The notes under the pieces: model-generated
Seen by the model: only the letters and a program-made list of their open reading frames with translations
Told to the model about the DNA's origin: nothing
Databases searched by the model: none
Shown: positions 8,782-16,639 of the stretch, piece after piece
How the letters are laid out: each line of letters begins with the position of its first letter
How positions within the stretch are numbered: position 1 is the stretch's first letter
Program-made: the position numbers and the translations under genes
Assembly: GCF_001427985.1 (NCBI RefSeq)
Contig: NZ_LMSA01000007.1
Location: forward strand, 24,164 to 88,163
Length of the DNA: 64,000 nt
Direction of reading: 5' to 3'
Source: Knoellia sp. Soil729
GTDB lineage: Bacteria > Actinomycetota > Actinomycetes > Actinomycetales > Dermatophilaceae

Positions 8782-9867
8782 TCAGGCGGTGCGGGCCGTG
8801 CTGATCTCCACCAGGTCGTTGAGGACCGCTGCCGCGTCGGGTGCCACACCGGTGGCGGCGGCCAAGGAGGCGCGGGCCGTGGTGGCCAAGGTGGTGATGT
8901 CGGCCTCGACGGCGTCGACTGCTCCCGAGGCGGTGATGATGTCGCGCAGCTCGTTGATGGTGGAGGCGTCGAGGTCGGGGGCGCCGAGGTGGGTGCGAAG
9001 GGCCTCGCCGCCGGCATGGTCGGTGCCGCTGAGGGCGTGGGCGATGAGGACGGTGCGCTTGCCCTCACGCAGGTCATCGCCAGCCGGCTTGCCCGTGGCC
9101 CCGGGGTCACCGAAGACGCCGAGGAGGTCGTCGCGCAGCTGGAAGGCGTGACCGAGGGCCAAGCCGTAGGAGGAGAGGTGCGCGAGATCGGATTCGCCGA
9201 GGCCACCCGCGGTGGCCCCGATGAGCAGAGGGTGCTCGACGGTGTACTTGGCACTCTTGTAGCGGATGACCCGCTCTGCGCGCTCGAGGCGCTCCGCCGC
9301 GGGGAGGTCGTCCCACGGGCGGACGGAGTCGACGACGTCGAGGTACTGCCCGGCCATGAGCTGGGTGCGCATCCGGTCGAAGACCACCCGACCACGGGCG
9401 AGATCGTCCACGTCGAGCCCGCTGGTGGCCATGAGCTCGTCGGTCCAGGTGAGACAGAGGTTGCCGGCGAGGATGGCACCCGCGACGCCGAACCGCTCGT
9501 CGTCGCCATCCCAGCCACGCTCGGTGTGGACGGCCGCGAGCGCGCGGTGGGCGGCCGGCATACCGCGTCGTGTGTCCGAGTCATCCATGACGTCGTCATG
9601 GATGAGGGCGGCGGCCTGGAAGAACTCCATGGCGCTCGCCAGCCGCACGAGGGCCTGCGAGTCGGGGCGCCCGGCAGCGCGGTGGCCCCAGTAGAGGAAC
9701 GCGGCGCGCAAGCGCTTGCCACCGGCGAGGAGGGCGCGGACCCGGTCCAGGAGGTCGGCGACGTCCGGTCCGAGCTCGTCGAGGACGACGGTCTGGTGCT
9801 GGAGCTCCTCGTCGATACAGGTCTGCACGCGGGTGCGGAGATCGGCCTCGTCCAACGGGCTGGTCAC
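8782..9867 (-). CDS. idsA: Polyprenyl diphosphate synthase (IdsA/GrcC type)
   Basis: A 361-residue trans-isoprenyl diphosphate synthase that extends allylic diphosphates with isopentenyl diphosphate. It has GGKRLR (49-54), the first aspartate-rich motif DDVMD (91-95) followed by DTRRG, and the second motif in QLRDDLLGVFGD (about 243-254). These are the metal and substrate sites. Product length (geranylgeranyl or longer) is not readable by eye. GTG 9867 has a GAGGAG ribosome site and is preferred over ATG 9882 and further upstream codons. The gene is divergent from metF, as idsA2 is close to Rv2172c in M. tuberculosis. Confidence 0.92.
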   Translation of the reverse strand: MTSPLDEADLRTRVQTCIDEELQHQTVVLDELGPDVADLLDRVRALLAGGKRLRAAFLYWGHRAAGRPDSQALVRLASAMEFFQAAALIHDDVMDDSDTRRGMPAAHRALAAVHTERGWDGDDERFGVAGAILAGNLCLTWTDELMATSGLDVDDLARGRVVFDRMRTQLMAGQYLDVVDSVRPWDDLPAAERLERAERVIRYKSAKYTVEHPLLIGATAGGLGESDLAHLSSYGLALGHAFQLRDDLLGVFGDPGATGKPAGDDLREGKRTVLIAHALSGTDHAGGEALRTHLGAPDLDASTINELRDIITASGAVDAVEADITTLATTARASLAAATGVAPDAAAVLNDLVEISTARTA

Positions 9868-9925
9868 GAACGCTCCTCGCATCTCACGGTGTGTCGGACC
9901 CGAGCCTACGGCCTGCACGCCGTAC

Positions 9926-9931
9926 TAATCT
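9926..9931 (+). promoter_or_regulatory. -10 box TAATCT for leaderless metF
   Basis: TAATCT is followed by 7 nt and the ATG at 9939, so the mRNA probably begins at the start codon. Confidence 0.5.
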
Positions 9932-9938
9932 CACCCGC

Positions 9939-10826
9939 ATGGCGCCCCGCTCGATCCCCGCACTCCTCGCTGGGAAGCGACCCTCGGTGAGCTTCGAGTT
10001 CTTCCCGCCCAAGGATGACGCGTCCGAGGCGGTGCTCTGGGATGCCATCCGCCGGCTCGAGCGGGTGCGGCCGGACTTCGTCTCCGTGACCTATGGGGCG
10101 GGTGGGAGTACCCAGGACCGCACCGTCCGGGTCACCGAGCGCATCGCGCGCGAGACGACCCTCACCCCGCTGGCCCACCTCACCTGCGTCGGCGCCTCCG
10201 TCGAGGACATCCGTCGAGTCGTGGGGCAGTACGCGGCGGCCGGCGTGCGCAACATCCTCGCGCTGCGCGGCGACCCGCCGGGCGACCCCGGAGGAGCCTG
10301 GGTCGCGCACCCCGAGGGCCTCGACCACGCCACCGACCTCGTCGCGCTCATCCGCACCCTGGGCGACTTCACGATCGGGGTGGCGGCGTTCCCCGACGTC
10401 CATCCCTCGTCGGCCGACCTCGACCAGGACGTCGAGGTCATGCTCAAGAAGGCCGACGCGGGCGCCAGCTTCGCGGTGACCCAGATGGTCTTCGACGCCG
10501 ACAGCTACCTGCGGCTGCGTGACCGCGTCGCGCAGCACCGCGACCTGCCGATCACCCCGGGGCTCATGCCGGTGACCAATCTGCGGCAGATCACCCGGAT
10601 GACCCAGCTCATGGGCACGCCACTGCCGCCGGCCGTGGTCGGCCGCCTCGAGGCCGTGAGCGATGACCCGGCCGCCGTGCGTGCTGTCGGCGTCCAGATC
10701 GCGACCGAGCTCGCGCAGCGGATGCTCGCCGAGGGCGCGCCGGGGCTGCACTTCATCACCATGAACCGCTCCACCGCGACGCTCGAGGTCTACGACAACC
10801 TCGGACTCTCGGCCACCGCCCGCTGA
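9939..10826 (+). CDS. metF: Methylenetetrahydrofolate reductase
   Basis: A 295-residue TIM-barrel flavoprotein reducing 5,10-methylenetetrahydrofolate to 5-methyltetrahydrofolate for methionine synthesis. Family motifs are VSFEFFPPKDD with the catalytic glutamate, VSVTYGAGGST, the HLTCVGAS strand, ILALRGDPP (folate-binding aspartate) and the FDADSYLRL and PITPGLMPV segments. The ATG at 9939 is 7 nt after TAATCT, so the gene is probably leaderless. It is divergent from idsA. No S-adenosylmethionine or cobalamin riboswitch fits in the short leader. Confidence 0.94.
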   Translation: MAPRSIPALLAGKRPSVSFEFFPPKDDASEAVLWDAIRRLERVRPDFVSVTYGAGGSTQDRTVRVTERIARETTLTPLAHLTCVGASVEDIRRVVGQYAAAGVRNILALRGDPPGDPGGAWVAHPEGLDHATDLVALIRTLGDFTIGVAAFPDVHPSSADLDQDVEVMLKKADAGASFAVTQMVFDADSYLRLRDRVAQHRDLPITPGLMPVTNLRQITRMTQLMGTPLPPAVVGRLEAVSDDPAAVRAVGVQIATELAQRMLAEGAPGLHFITMNRSTATLEVYDNLGLSATAR

Positions 10827-10860
10827 CCGGCTGGGCGGCCCGCAACGTGAGGTTTGGCGT

Positions 10861-11075
10861 CTGAGTACCTCGGGCATGTCGAACCTGAGTACCTGTACTG
10901 ATCCGCGGTGGCCCGGATGGCACCAGAGTGAGGGCACGGCCGCGTTGCCAGGTCGGTGAGCGTGGAGGGGCGCTCGTCATCCCGGCGACGCGGCCGTTCC
11001 GTTGTCCGGGTCCGGGTCCGGGTCCGGTGTCCCAGTGCCCCGGGTGTCCCGGTGTCCCGGTGTCCCAGTGCCGCG
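10861..11075. repeat. Short direct repeats and GTCCGG/GGTGTCCC tandem tract between metF and ybaK
   Basis: The 259-bp gap after metF has CTGAGTACCT twice (10861-10870 and 10885-10894, 24 nt apart). Further on, about 11003-11070, there is a tandem tract of GTCCGG units running into GGTGTCCC units. Nothing here looks like a gene. The tract may vary in length between strains, and the gap separates convergent genes, so it may include the transcription ends. Confidence 0.55.
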
Positions 11076-11085
11076 GTGACGCGAG

Positions 11086-11607
11086 TCAGTCGACCTGGAT
11101 CGCCTTGCCGCTGGTGATCCGCAGGAGCTCGTCGTAGGTCGTCCGGAAGACCGAGTGGCTGTGCCCTGCCGCGGCCCACACCTCGTCGACGCTGCTGAGC
11201 GTCACGTCGACGACGGTGCGCAGGGGGGTGGGGTGCCCGACCGGGGCGACGCCGCCGATGGCGAAGCCCGTCCAGGTGCGCACCTGCTCGGGGGTCGCCT
11301 TCTCGAGGCTCGCGAGGTCCAGCAGGCCGGCGATGCGGTTCTGGTCGACCCGGTGCCCGCCGGAGGCGAGGACGAGCAGCGGCTCGATGGAGCCGTCATG
11401 GCGGTGGCCGGCGAAGACGAGGGAGTTGGCGATCTCGGAGGGGGTGATCCCAAGCGCGTCGGCGGCGGCGCGGGCGGTCCGGACGGCATCGGGCAGGAAG
11501 CGCACGACGGGCTGGACATGGTGTGCCGCAAGGGTTCTCAGCACGACGGCGACCGAGGGGTGCTCACTCAGGTCGTCTGCGGAGACGGCGTCTCCCGGCT
11601 GGCTCAT
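11086..11607 (-). CDS. ybaK: YbaK/ProX-type aminoacyl-tRNA deacylase
   Basis: A 173-residue protein of the YbaK/ProX editing family, which hydrolyses mischarged tRNA such as Cys-tRNA(Pro) in trans. It has the family's ARAAADALGITPSEIANSLVF segment (conserved lysine often present in this region is not evident), the LLVLASGGHRVDQNRI strand with ASG-hR, and the glycine-rich TGFAIGGVAPVGH motif. ATG 11607 is preceded on its strand by TACGCT with 6 nt spacing, so it is probably leaderless. Exact tRNA specificity is unknown. Confidence 0.88.
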   Translation of the reverse strand: MSQPGDAVSADDLSEHPSVAVVLRTLAAHHVQPVVRFLPDAVRTARAAADALGITPSEIANSLVFAGHRHDGSIEPLLVLASGGHRVDQNRIAGLLDLASLEKATPEQVRTWTGFAIGGVAPVGHPTPLRTVVDVTLSSVDEVWAAAGHSHSVFRTTYDELLRITSGKAIQVD

Positions 11608-11662
11608 GCTGTCAGCGTAGGGGCTTGACGACGTGGTGTCGCGTAGTTGTACAGTGTCGTAG

Positions 11663-11678
11663 TAGAACAAGTGTTCGA
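11663..11678. promoter_or_regulatory. SOS (LexA) box upstream of the DUF6504-HEPN-dnaE2 group
   Basis: TAGAACAAGTGTTCGA matches the actinobacterial LexA consensus TCGAAC-N4-GTTCGA at all but one position. A TACAGT box at 11650-11655 would put the transcription start right at the site, where LexA would block it. DNA damage induction of the downstream mutasome genes is the established role of such sites; its use here is inferred. Confidence 0.75.
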
Positions 11679-11742
11679 ACAACGTCCGGGCTGGAGAAGC
11701 TCTTTCTCGCCCTCATCCCATCCTGCCTGAGGAGGCCATGTC

Positions 11743-12060
11743 GTGGTGCGCCGGTACGAAGAACCTGTCGAGGTCCGGGTCGAGGCTGTGGTGCCTGCCG
11801 GGGACTGCTCGCTCGCCGTCCGGTCCCGCCCACGTGCCTTCATGTGGCGCGGCCGCATCCTCGTCGTCCGCGAGGTCCTCGACGACTGGAGCGAGCGCCG
11901 GGCCTGGTGGCGCGACCTCGAGGACCTGGGTGAGCGACCCGAACGGCACGTCTGGCGGGTCGAAGCCGGGAGCGCCGCGGGCACCGGCGTCTACGACCTC
12001 GCCTCCGACGCCGCCGACGGGTGCAGCGCCCCCTGGGTCCTGCTCCGGGCACAGGACTGA
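11743..12060 (+). CDS. DUF6504 family protein (mutasome-associated)
   Basis: A 105-residue protein rich in Arg, Trp and Glu (VRRYEEPVEVRVEA, WRGRILVVREVLDDW, RHVWRVEAG). This fits DUF6504, a small family found beside dnaE2 or imuB in actinobacteria, of unknown biochemical role. GTG 11743 follows a TGAGGAGG ribosome site; ATG 11738 belongs to another frame and is not coding. It is first in the group controlled by the SOS box at 11663 and lies 6 nt before the HEPN gene, so it is likely DNA-damage induced. Function is not assigned. Confidence 0.8.
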   Translation: MVRRYEEPVEVRVEAVVPAGDCSLAVRSRPRAFMWRGRILVVREVLDDWSERRAWWRDLEDLGERPERHVWRVEAGSAAGTGVYDLASDAADGCSAPWVLLRAQD

Positions 12061-12066
12061 CGCGCC

Positions 12067-12486
12067 ATGGGTGCCGCTCCCGCTCTCGCCCTCCTCGAGC
12101 AGTCCCGCCAGTGCCTTGCCGACGCGTATGCCGCGGAGCTGGCTGCCGCTCGTTTCGTCGCCTCCCAGGACGCCGCGATGCGGGCCGCCGCGGCCCTCGT
12201 CGCCGGTCAGCGAGGACCCGGCAGGCGCGGTCGCGGTTCGTACCAGGACCTCTGGCCGCTCCTTGCCGCCCATGCTCCCGAGCTCGGTGAGTGGGCCGAC
12301 TTCTTCGCGCTCGCGGCAGTGCGCCGGCACGAGGTCGAGTCGCACACGGTCCGGGTGTCGGTGCGCGAGGCCGACGACCTGCTGCGTGCCGCCGAGACCT
12401 TCGTCGAAGCGGTCACCGTCGCCCTGGGTGTGCCGCGGGCCGAGCGAGCGGCACGCCGCCTCGCCGCCACCCGGGGGACGGCATGA
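12067..12486 (+). CDS. SAV_6107-family HEPN domain protein
   Basis: A 139-residue all-helical protein resembling the SAV_6107-type HEPN family that sits next to dnaE2 in actinobacteria. The N-terminal helix LLEQSRQCLADAYAAELAAARFVASQDAAMRAAAAL is typical. I see no clear RxxxxH ribonuclease motif, so catalytic activity is not claimed. It is 6 nt after DUF6504 and is followed by a 65-bp palindromic element before dnaE2. Role in damage-induced mutagenesis is suggested only by position. Confidence 0.78.
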   Translation: MGAAPALALLEQSRQCLADAYAAELAAARFVASQDAAMRAAAALVAGQRGPGRRGRGSYQDLWPLLAAHAPELGEWADFFALAAVRRHEVESHTVRVSVREADDLLRAAETFVEAVTVALGVPRAERAARRLAATRGTA

Positions 12487-12510
12487 GTGGCGCCGGAAGA
12501 CGTCCAGAAC

Positions 12511-12575
12511 CGACTGATTGCCCGTTCGGGCAGTTCATCGCTGCGCTCCTCACTGTCCGAACGGGCAATCAGTCG
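12511..12575. repeat. 65-bp palindromic repeat, copy 2
   Basis: Arms of 24 bp at 12511-12534 and 12552-12575 (one mismatch) with a 17-nt loop whose core TCGCTGCGCTC is shared with copy 1. It lies just upstream of the dnaE2 start inside the SOS-controlled group. A strong stem here could reduce read-through or protect the upstream transcript. Confidence 0.9.
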
Positions 12576-12594
12576 AGGTTGGGTCGTGGTGGGT

Positions 12595-15500
12595 ATGACC
12601 GGTGACTTCGTGCACCTGCACGTGGCCTCGGGCTACTCGATGCGGTTCGGGGCGTCGACCCCGCAGGACCTCGTCGAGCGCGCCGCCGCCGATGGGCAGC
12701 CCGCCCTTGCCCTCACCGACCGCGACGGCCTCTATGGCGCGGTGCGGTTCGCGATGGCCTGCGGCCGGGCGGGCCTGAACCCGATCCTCGGTGTCGACCT
12801 CGCCGTCGGTGAGGAGCCGGTGCCCGGACGCCGCCCACCCAGGGTCCGCACCCCGGTGCGCGGTGGCGCGGTCGTCGACCCCCGGCTCCCGCGGGTCACC
12901 GTCCTGGCGCGCGGTCGCGCGGCCGGTGTCGACCGGGCGCTCGGCTGGGCGGCCCTGTGCCGGCTCGTCACCGACACCCACCTGCGCGGCGAGCGCGGCA
13001 CCCCGGTCACCCTGCCCGACCTCATCGCCCGCTGGTGTCGCGGCGGCGACTCTGACCCCGCAGACCGTGCATTTCTCGCCCAATTCCCCCCAAATGAACA
13101 GACACCGCGTGTGCATTTGGGGGGAATTGGGCGAGAAATGCACGCAGGGGGAGGGCCGAGCCGGTTGCGGGTGCTGCTCGGACCCGACTCCGACGTGGGA
13201 CGGGCGCTGCTCGCTCGTCGCCCCACCGAGGCCCGGGCCCGGCTCGAGAGGTGGCGGGCGCTCCTGCCGCCGGACGCCCTCGCCATCGAGGTCGTGGGCA
13301 ACGGTGGTCCCGAGGGCACTGCGGGCTCCCGGGTCCATGCCCGTCACCTGCTCGGCCTCGCCGACGAGGTCCGGGTGCCGGCCGTCCTCACCGCGGCGGT
13401 GCGCCACGCCGACCGTGACGGGGTGCGCACCGTTGACGTCCTCGACGCCGCTCGCCGTCTCGTGGTCCTCGACTCCCGCCACCTCGACCGGGTCACCGAC
13501 GCCGGCCACCTCGCGAGCAGTGAGGAGATGTGGCTGCGGGCCCTCGAGATCACCGGGGACAACGCACGCGCCGCCCGGCTTCTCGGTACCACCCTCGCCC
13601 TGGCCGACGAGTGCGTCCAGGATGCCCGGGCGGACCTCGGCATCGGCGCCGTGCACCTGCCCGAACCGAGCATCCTGGGCATCGAGGCCGGGGTGGACCC
13701 GCAGCAGGTCCTCACCGAGCGGTGTCGAGCCGGGGTCCACACGAGGTTCCCGGTGCTGGGAGACGCGGCACGGCATACGGTGCTGTCGCGCCTGGACGAC
13801 GAGCTGCGCGTCATCGCGGACCTGGGGTACCCGACGTACTTCCTCACCGTCGCGGAGGTGACCGACCTCATCAAGGACAGGGGAGTGCGGGTCGCGGCTC
13901 GCGGCTCGGGGGCCGGGTCGCTCGTCAACTACCTGCTCGGCATCAGTGGCGTCGACCCGATCCGCCACGACCTGCTCATGGAGCGGTTCTGCTCGCCGCT
14001 GCGTGCCGAGCTGCCCGACATCGACATCGACGTGGAGTCGGCGCGGCGGACCGAGATCTACGAGGCGATCCTCGACCGCTTCGGGGGAGACCGGGTGACG
14101 TGCGTGTCGATGATGGACACCTACAAGGTGCGGCACGCCATCCGTGACGTCGGTGCCGCGCTCGGGATGCCGCCCGTCGAGGTCGACGAGATCGCCAAGG
14201 CGTTCCCGCACATCCGGGCCAAGGATGCCCGCAGTGCGATCGCCGACCTGCCCGAGCTGCGTTCTCGCGGACTGGATGCACCGCGTCTGGACACCTTCTT
14301 CGACCTGGTCGAGCGGCTCGACGGGCTGCCCCGGCACATCGCGCTGCACCCGTGCGGAGTCGTGCTGTCCAACGCCGGCCTGCTCGACCGCACCCCGGTC
14401 GAGGCGAGCTGGCTCGGCTTCCCCATGAGCCACTTCGACAAGGACGACGTCGAGACGCTCGGGCTGCTCAAGCTCGACGTCCTCGGCATCCGCATGCAGT
14501 CGGCGATGGCGCACGCCGTCACCGAGGTGCGCCGGGTCGATGGGGTCGACGTCGACCTGGACGACGAGGCGCAGGTGCCGCTCGACGACGAGGCGACCTT
14601 CCGGCTCATCCGCTCGACCCACACCCTGGGGTGCTTCCAGATCGAGAGCCCGGGGCAGCGCGAGCTCATCGGCAAGTTCGGACCCGAACGGTTCGGCGAC
14701 CTCATCATCGACATCTCGCTCTTCCGGCCCGGACCGGTGAAGTCCGACATGATCCGGCCCTTCCTCGAGAGCCGGCACGGCTGGTCCAAGCCGCAGCTGC
14801 TCCACCCGACGCTCGTGCCGGCCCTCGCCGAGACCGAGGGCGTCGTCGTCTTCCACGAGCAGGTCCTGCGGATCGTCGCCGAGACCACGGGGGTCACCCT
14901 CGCCCAGGCGGACGAGGTGCGGCGCACGATGGGTTCACCCCAGGGGCAGGAGGAGATCGAGCAGTGGTGGCGTCCCGCGGCCCGGGCGCGAGGGTACTCA
15001 CCCGACGACGTGGACCAGATCTGGGCCGTGCTCAAGTCCTTCGCGTCCTTCGGTTTCTGCAAGGCGCATGCGGCGGCGTTCGCGCTGCCGACCTACCACT
15101 CCGCCTGGCTCAAGACCCACCACCCCGCGGCCTTCCTCGCGGGTGTCCTCACCCACGACCCGGGCATGTATCCCAAACGGCTCATCCTCGACGACGCCCG
15201 GTCCCTGGGCATCGCCGTCCTCGGGCTCGACGTCAACGCCTCGGGTGACACCTACCGCATCGAGCGGCTCGAGGGTCGTGCCGACGGGAGGGAGCCGGCC
15301 TTCACTCCAGTGCACCCTGACCTGCCCGACGCCAGCGACTACGGCATCCGGCTCTCACTCACCGACGTCAAGGGGATCAGCGACGCCGAAGTCGCGAGTA
15401 TCGTTGCAGGACAGCCGTTCTCGAACCTCGCTGATTTCTGGTCCCGGGCCACCGTGAGCCGGCCAGTCGTCGAGCGGCTCGTCCTCGCCGGGGCGTTCGA

Positions 15501-16494
15501 CTCCATGCACGGCATCGGGGTCTCGGGTTCGGGGCTGGGTCGGCGCGGCCGCATCACCCGCCGCGACCTGCTCCTCCACGTCAGTGAGCTCGACCGGTGG
15601 GAGAAGGCGACCCGGGGCGGTCGGGCCGGGCGAAGCCTCGGGGGCGGACGGCATACGCCACCGCCGTCGATCCGGGGGAGCGAGGTGCGCGAACGGGCCG
15701 CAGCCCAGTCGCAGGGTGCGCGCCCTGTCGTCGCCGCCGAGGACCAGCCGGTCCAGCTCACCCTCGACCTCGGTGACCGGCCCGAGCTCACCCCCGGCGC
15801 CGGGCTGCCCGAGATGACCGGCACCGAGCGGGTGCGTGCCGAGCTCGACGTCCTCGGGCTCGACGCGTCAGCGCACGTCGTCGAGTTCTACGGTCCGATG
15901 CTCGACGCCCTGGGTGTGGTCCGCAGCCGGGACCTGCTCCGCTCGCGCAGCAACAGCGAGGTCTGGATCGCTGGGGTCAAGGTCGCGACGCAGACTCCGC
16001 CCATCCGTTCGGGTCGCCGCGTCGTCTTCCTCACCCTCGACGACGCGACCGGTCCCGTCGACGCCACCTTCTTCGAGGACGTCCAGGGCCCGTATGCCGC
16101 AACGATCTTCCATTCCTGGCTGCTGCTGGTGCGTGGTGTCGTTCGTCGTACCGGTCCTCGCGGGATCTCGATCCGGGCGACCGGTGCCTGGGAGCTCGCC
16201 GGCCTGTGGGAGGCATGGCGCGACGGTGGTCATGCCGCGGTGGTGCGGGCCCTCGAGGACGCCGACGCCGAGGCGACCGCCCGGGCCGCGGCGGGGGAGC
16301 GGGAGGCCGACACCGGTGGGAAGCGAAGGGTGCTCGTGCACGCGTCGGGCTTCAGGCAGTCGCCCTACGCCGACATCAAGCCGGCCGGAGGCTCGACCCG
16401 CAACGGTCATTCCGTGGCACCGCTGGCCGTCCCCGAGCATGGGACACCGTCGCGCAAGCTCTGGCACTCGAGCCCCGGCAGCTCCGGCCACTGA
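12595..16494 (+). CDS. dnaE2: Error-prone DNA polymerase III alpha subunit DnaE2
   Basis: A 1299-residue C-family polymerase for damage-induced translesion synthesis and mutagenesis. The PHP domain begins FVHLHVASGYSMRFGAS; the palm has PDIDIDVES with catalytic aspartates near residue 475; LLKLDVLGIR and a helix-hairpin-helix region follow; an OB fold (EVWIAGVKVATQTPP) starts near 1122. ATG 12595 gives the usual N-terminus; GTG 12586 is possible. A 79-bp palindrome is embedded in frame at 13066-13144 and adds about 27 residues (near 158-184) absent from the family pattern I know. The gene follows DUF6504 and HEPN genes behind an SOS box, but no imuA/imuB is adjacent. Confidence 0.93.
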   Translation: MTGDFVHLHVASGYSMRFGASTPQDLVERAAADGQPALALTDRDGLYGAVRFAMACGRAGLNPILGVDLAVGEEPVPGRRPPRVRTPVRGGAVVDPRLPRVTVLARGRAAGVDRALGWAALCRLVTDTHLRGERGTPVTLPDLIARWCRGGDSDPADRAFLAQFPPNEQTPRVHLGGIGREMHAGGGPSRLRVLLGPDSDVGRALLARRPTEARARLERWRALLPPDALAIEVVGNGGPEGTAGSRVHARHLLGLADEVRVPAVLTAAVRHADRDGVRTVDVLDAARRLVVLDSRHLDRVTDAGHLASSEEMWLRALEITGDNARAARLLGTTLALADECVQDARADLGIGAVHLPEPSILGIEAGVDPQQVLTERCRAGVHTRFPVLGDAARHTVLSRLDDELRVIADLGYPTYFLTVAEVTDLIKDRGVRVAARGSGAGSLVNYLLGISGVDPIRHDLLMERFCSPLRAELPDIDIDVESARRTEIYEAILDRFGGDRVTCVSMMDTYKVRHAIRDVGAALGMPPVEVDEIAKAFPHIRAKDARSAIADLPELRSRGLDAPRLDTFFDLVERLDGLPRHIALHPCGVVLSNAGLLDRTPVEASWLGFPMSHFDKDDVETLGLLKLDVLGIRMQSAMAHAVTEVRRVDGVDVDLDDEAQVPLDDEATFRLIRSTHTLGCFQIESPGQRELIGKFGPERFGDLIIDISLFRPGPVKSDMIRPFLESRHGWSKPQLLHPTLVPALAETEGVVVFHEQVLRIVAETTGVTLAQADEVRRTMGSPQGQEEIEQWWRPAARARGYSPDDVDQIWAVLKSFASFGFCKAHAAAFALPTYHSAWLKTHHPAAFLAGVLTHDPGMYPKRLILDDARSLGIAVLGLDVNASGDTYRIERLEGRADGREPAFTPVHPDLPDASDYGIRLSLTDVKGISDAEVASIVAGQPFSNLADFWSRATVSRPVVERLVLAGAFDSMHGIGVSGSGLGRRGRITRRDLLLHVSELDRWEKATRGGRAGRSLGGGRHTPPPSIRGSEVRERAAAQSQGARPVVAAEDQPVQLTLDLGDRPELTPGAGLPEMTGTERVRAELDVLGLDASAHVVEFYGPMLDALGVVRSRDLLRSRSNSEVWIAGVKVATQTPPIRSGRRVVFLTLDDATGPVDATFFEDVQGPYAATIFHSWLLLVRGVVRRTGPRGISIRATGAWELAGLWEAWRDGGHAAVVRALEDADAEATARAAAGEREADTGGKRRVLVHASGFRQSPYADIKPAGGSTRNGHSVAPLAVPEHGTPSRKLWHSSPGSSGH
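13066..13144. repeat. 79-bp palindrome inserted in frame within dnaE2
   Basis: Perfect 31-bp arms (13066-13096 and 13114-13144) enclose a 17-nt loop. The arm begins CGTGCATTTCTCGCCC and includes a run of six C. The trinucleotide CAG lies at 13061-13063 and 13145-13147; with a 3-bp duplication the insert would add 84 nt, which preserves the reading frame. It is translated as roughly AFLAQFPPNEQTPRVHLGG. It resembles in principle the in-gene palindromic elements known from Rickettsia, but sequence and host differ. Confidence 0.92.
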
Positions 16495-16639
16495 CCGATC
16501 AGGCGTCGAGCCCGACCACGACGGAGCCTGCCAAGCATTCGGGGCGGCCGTGTGTCTTGCCGCCGTGTCCGGCTGCCTCGACACTGGGAGCAGCCGCCCG
16601 TCGCCGACGACGGACCTGCACCTGCACGGAGGGAAACCC

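Noticed and set aside
6816..9722. 968-residue open frame covering the LysM gene and region upstream
   Set aside because: Only the C-terminal 377 residues code for LysM and SLT domains; the rest runs antisense to or out of frame with real genes and a good ribosome site supports ATG 7949.
12550..14856. Long minus-strand frame across dnaE2 (similar shadows across parE and parC)
   Set aside because: No recognisable domains and complete overlap with conserved coding sequence on the other strand.
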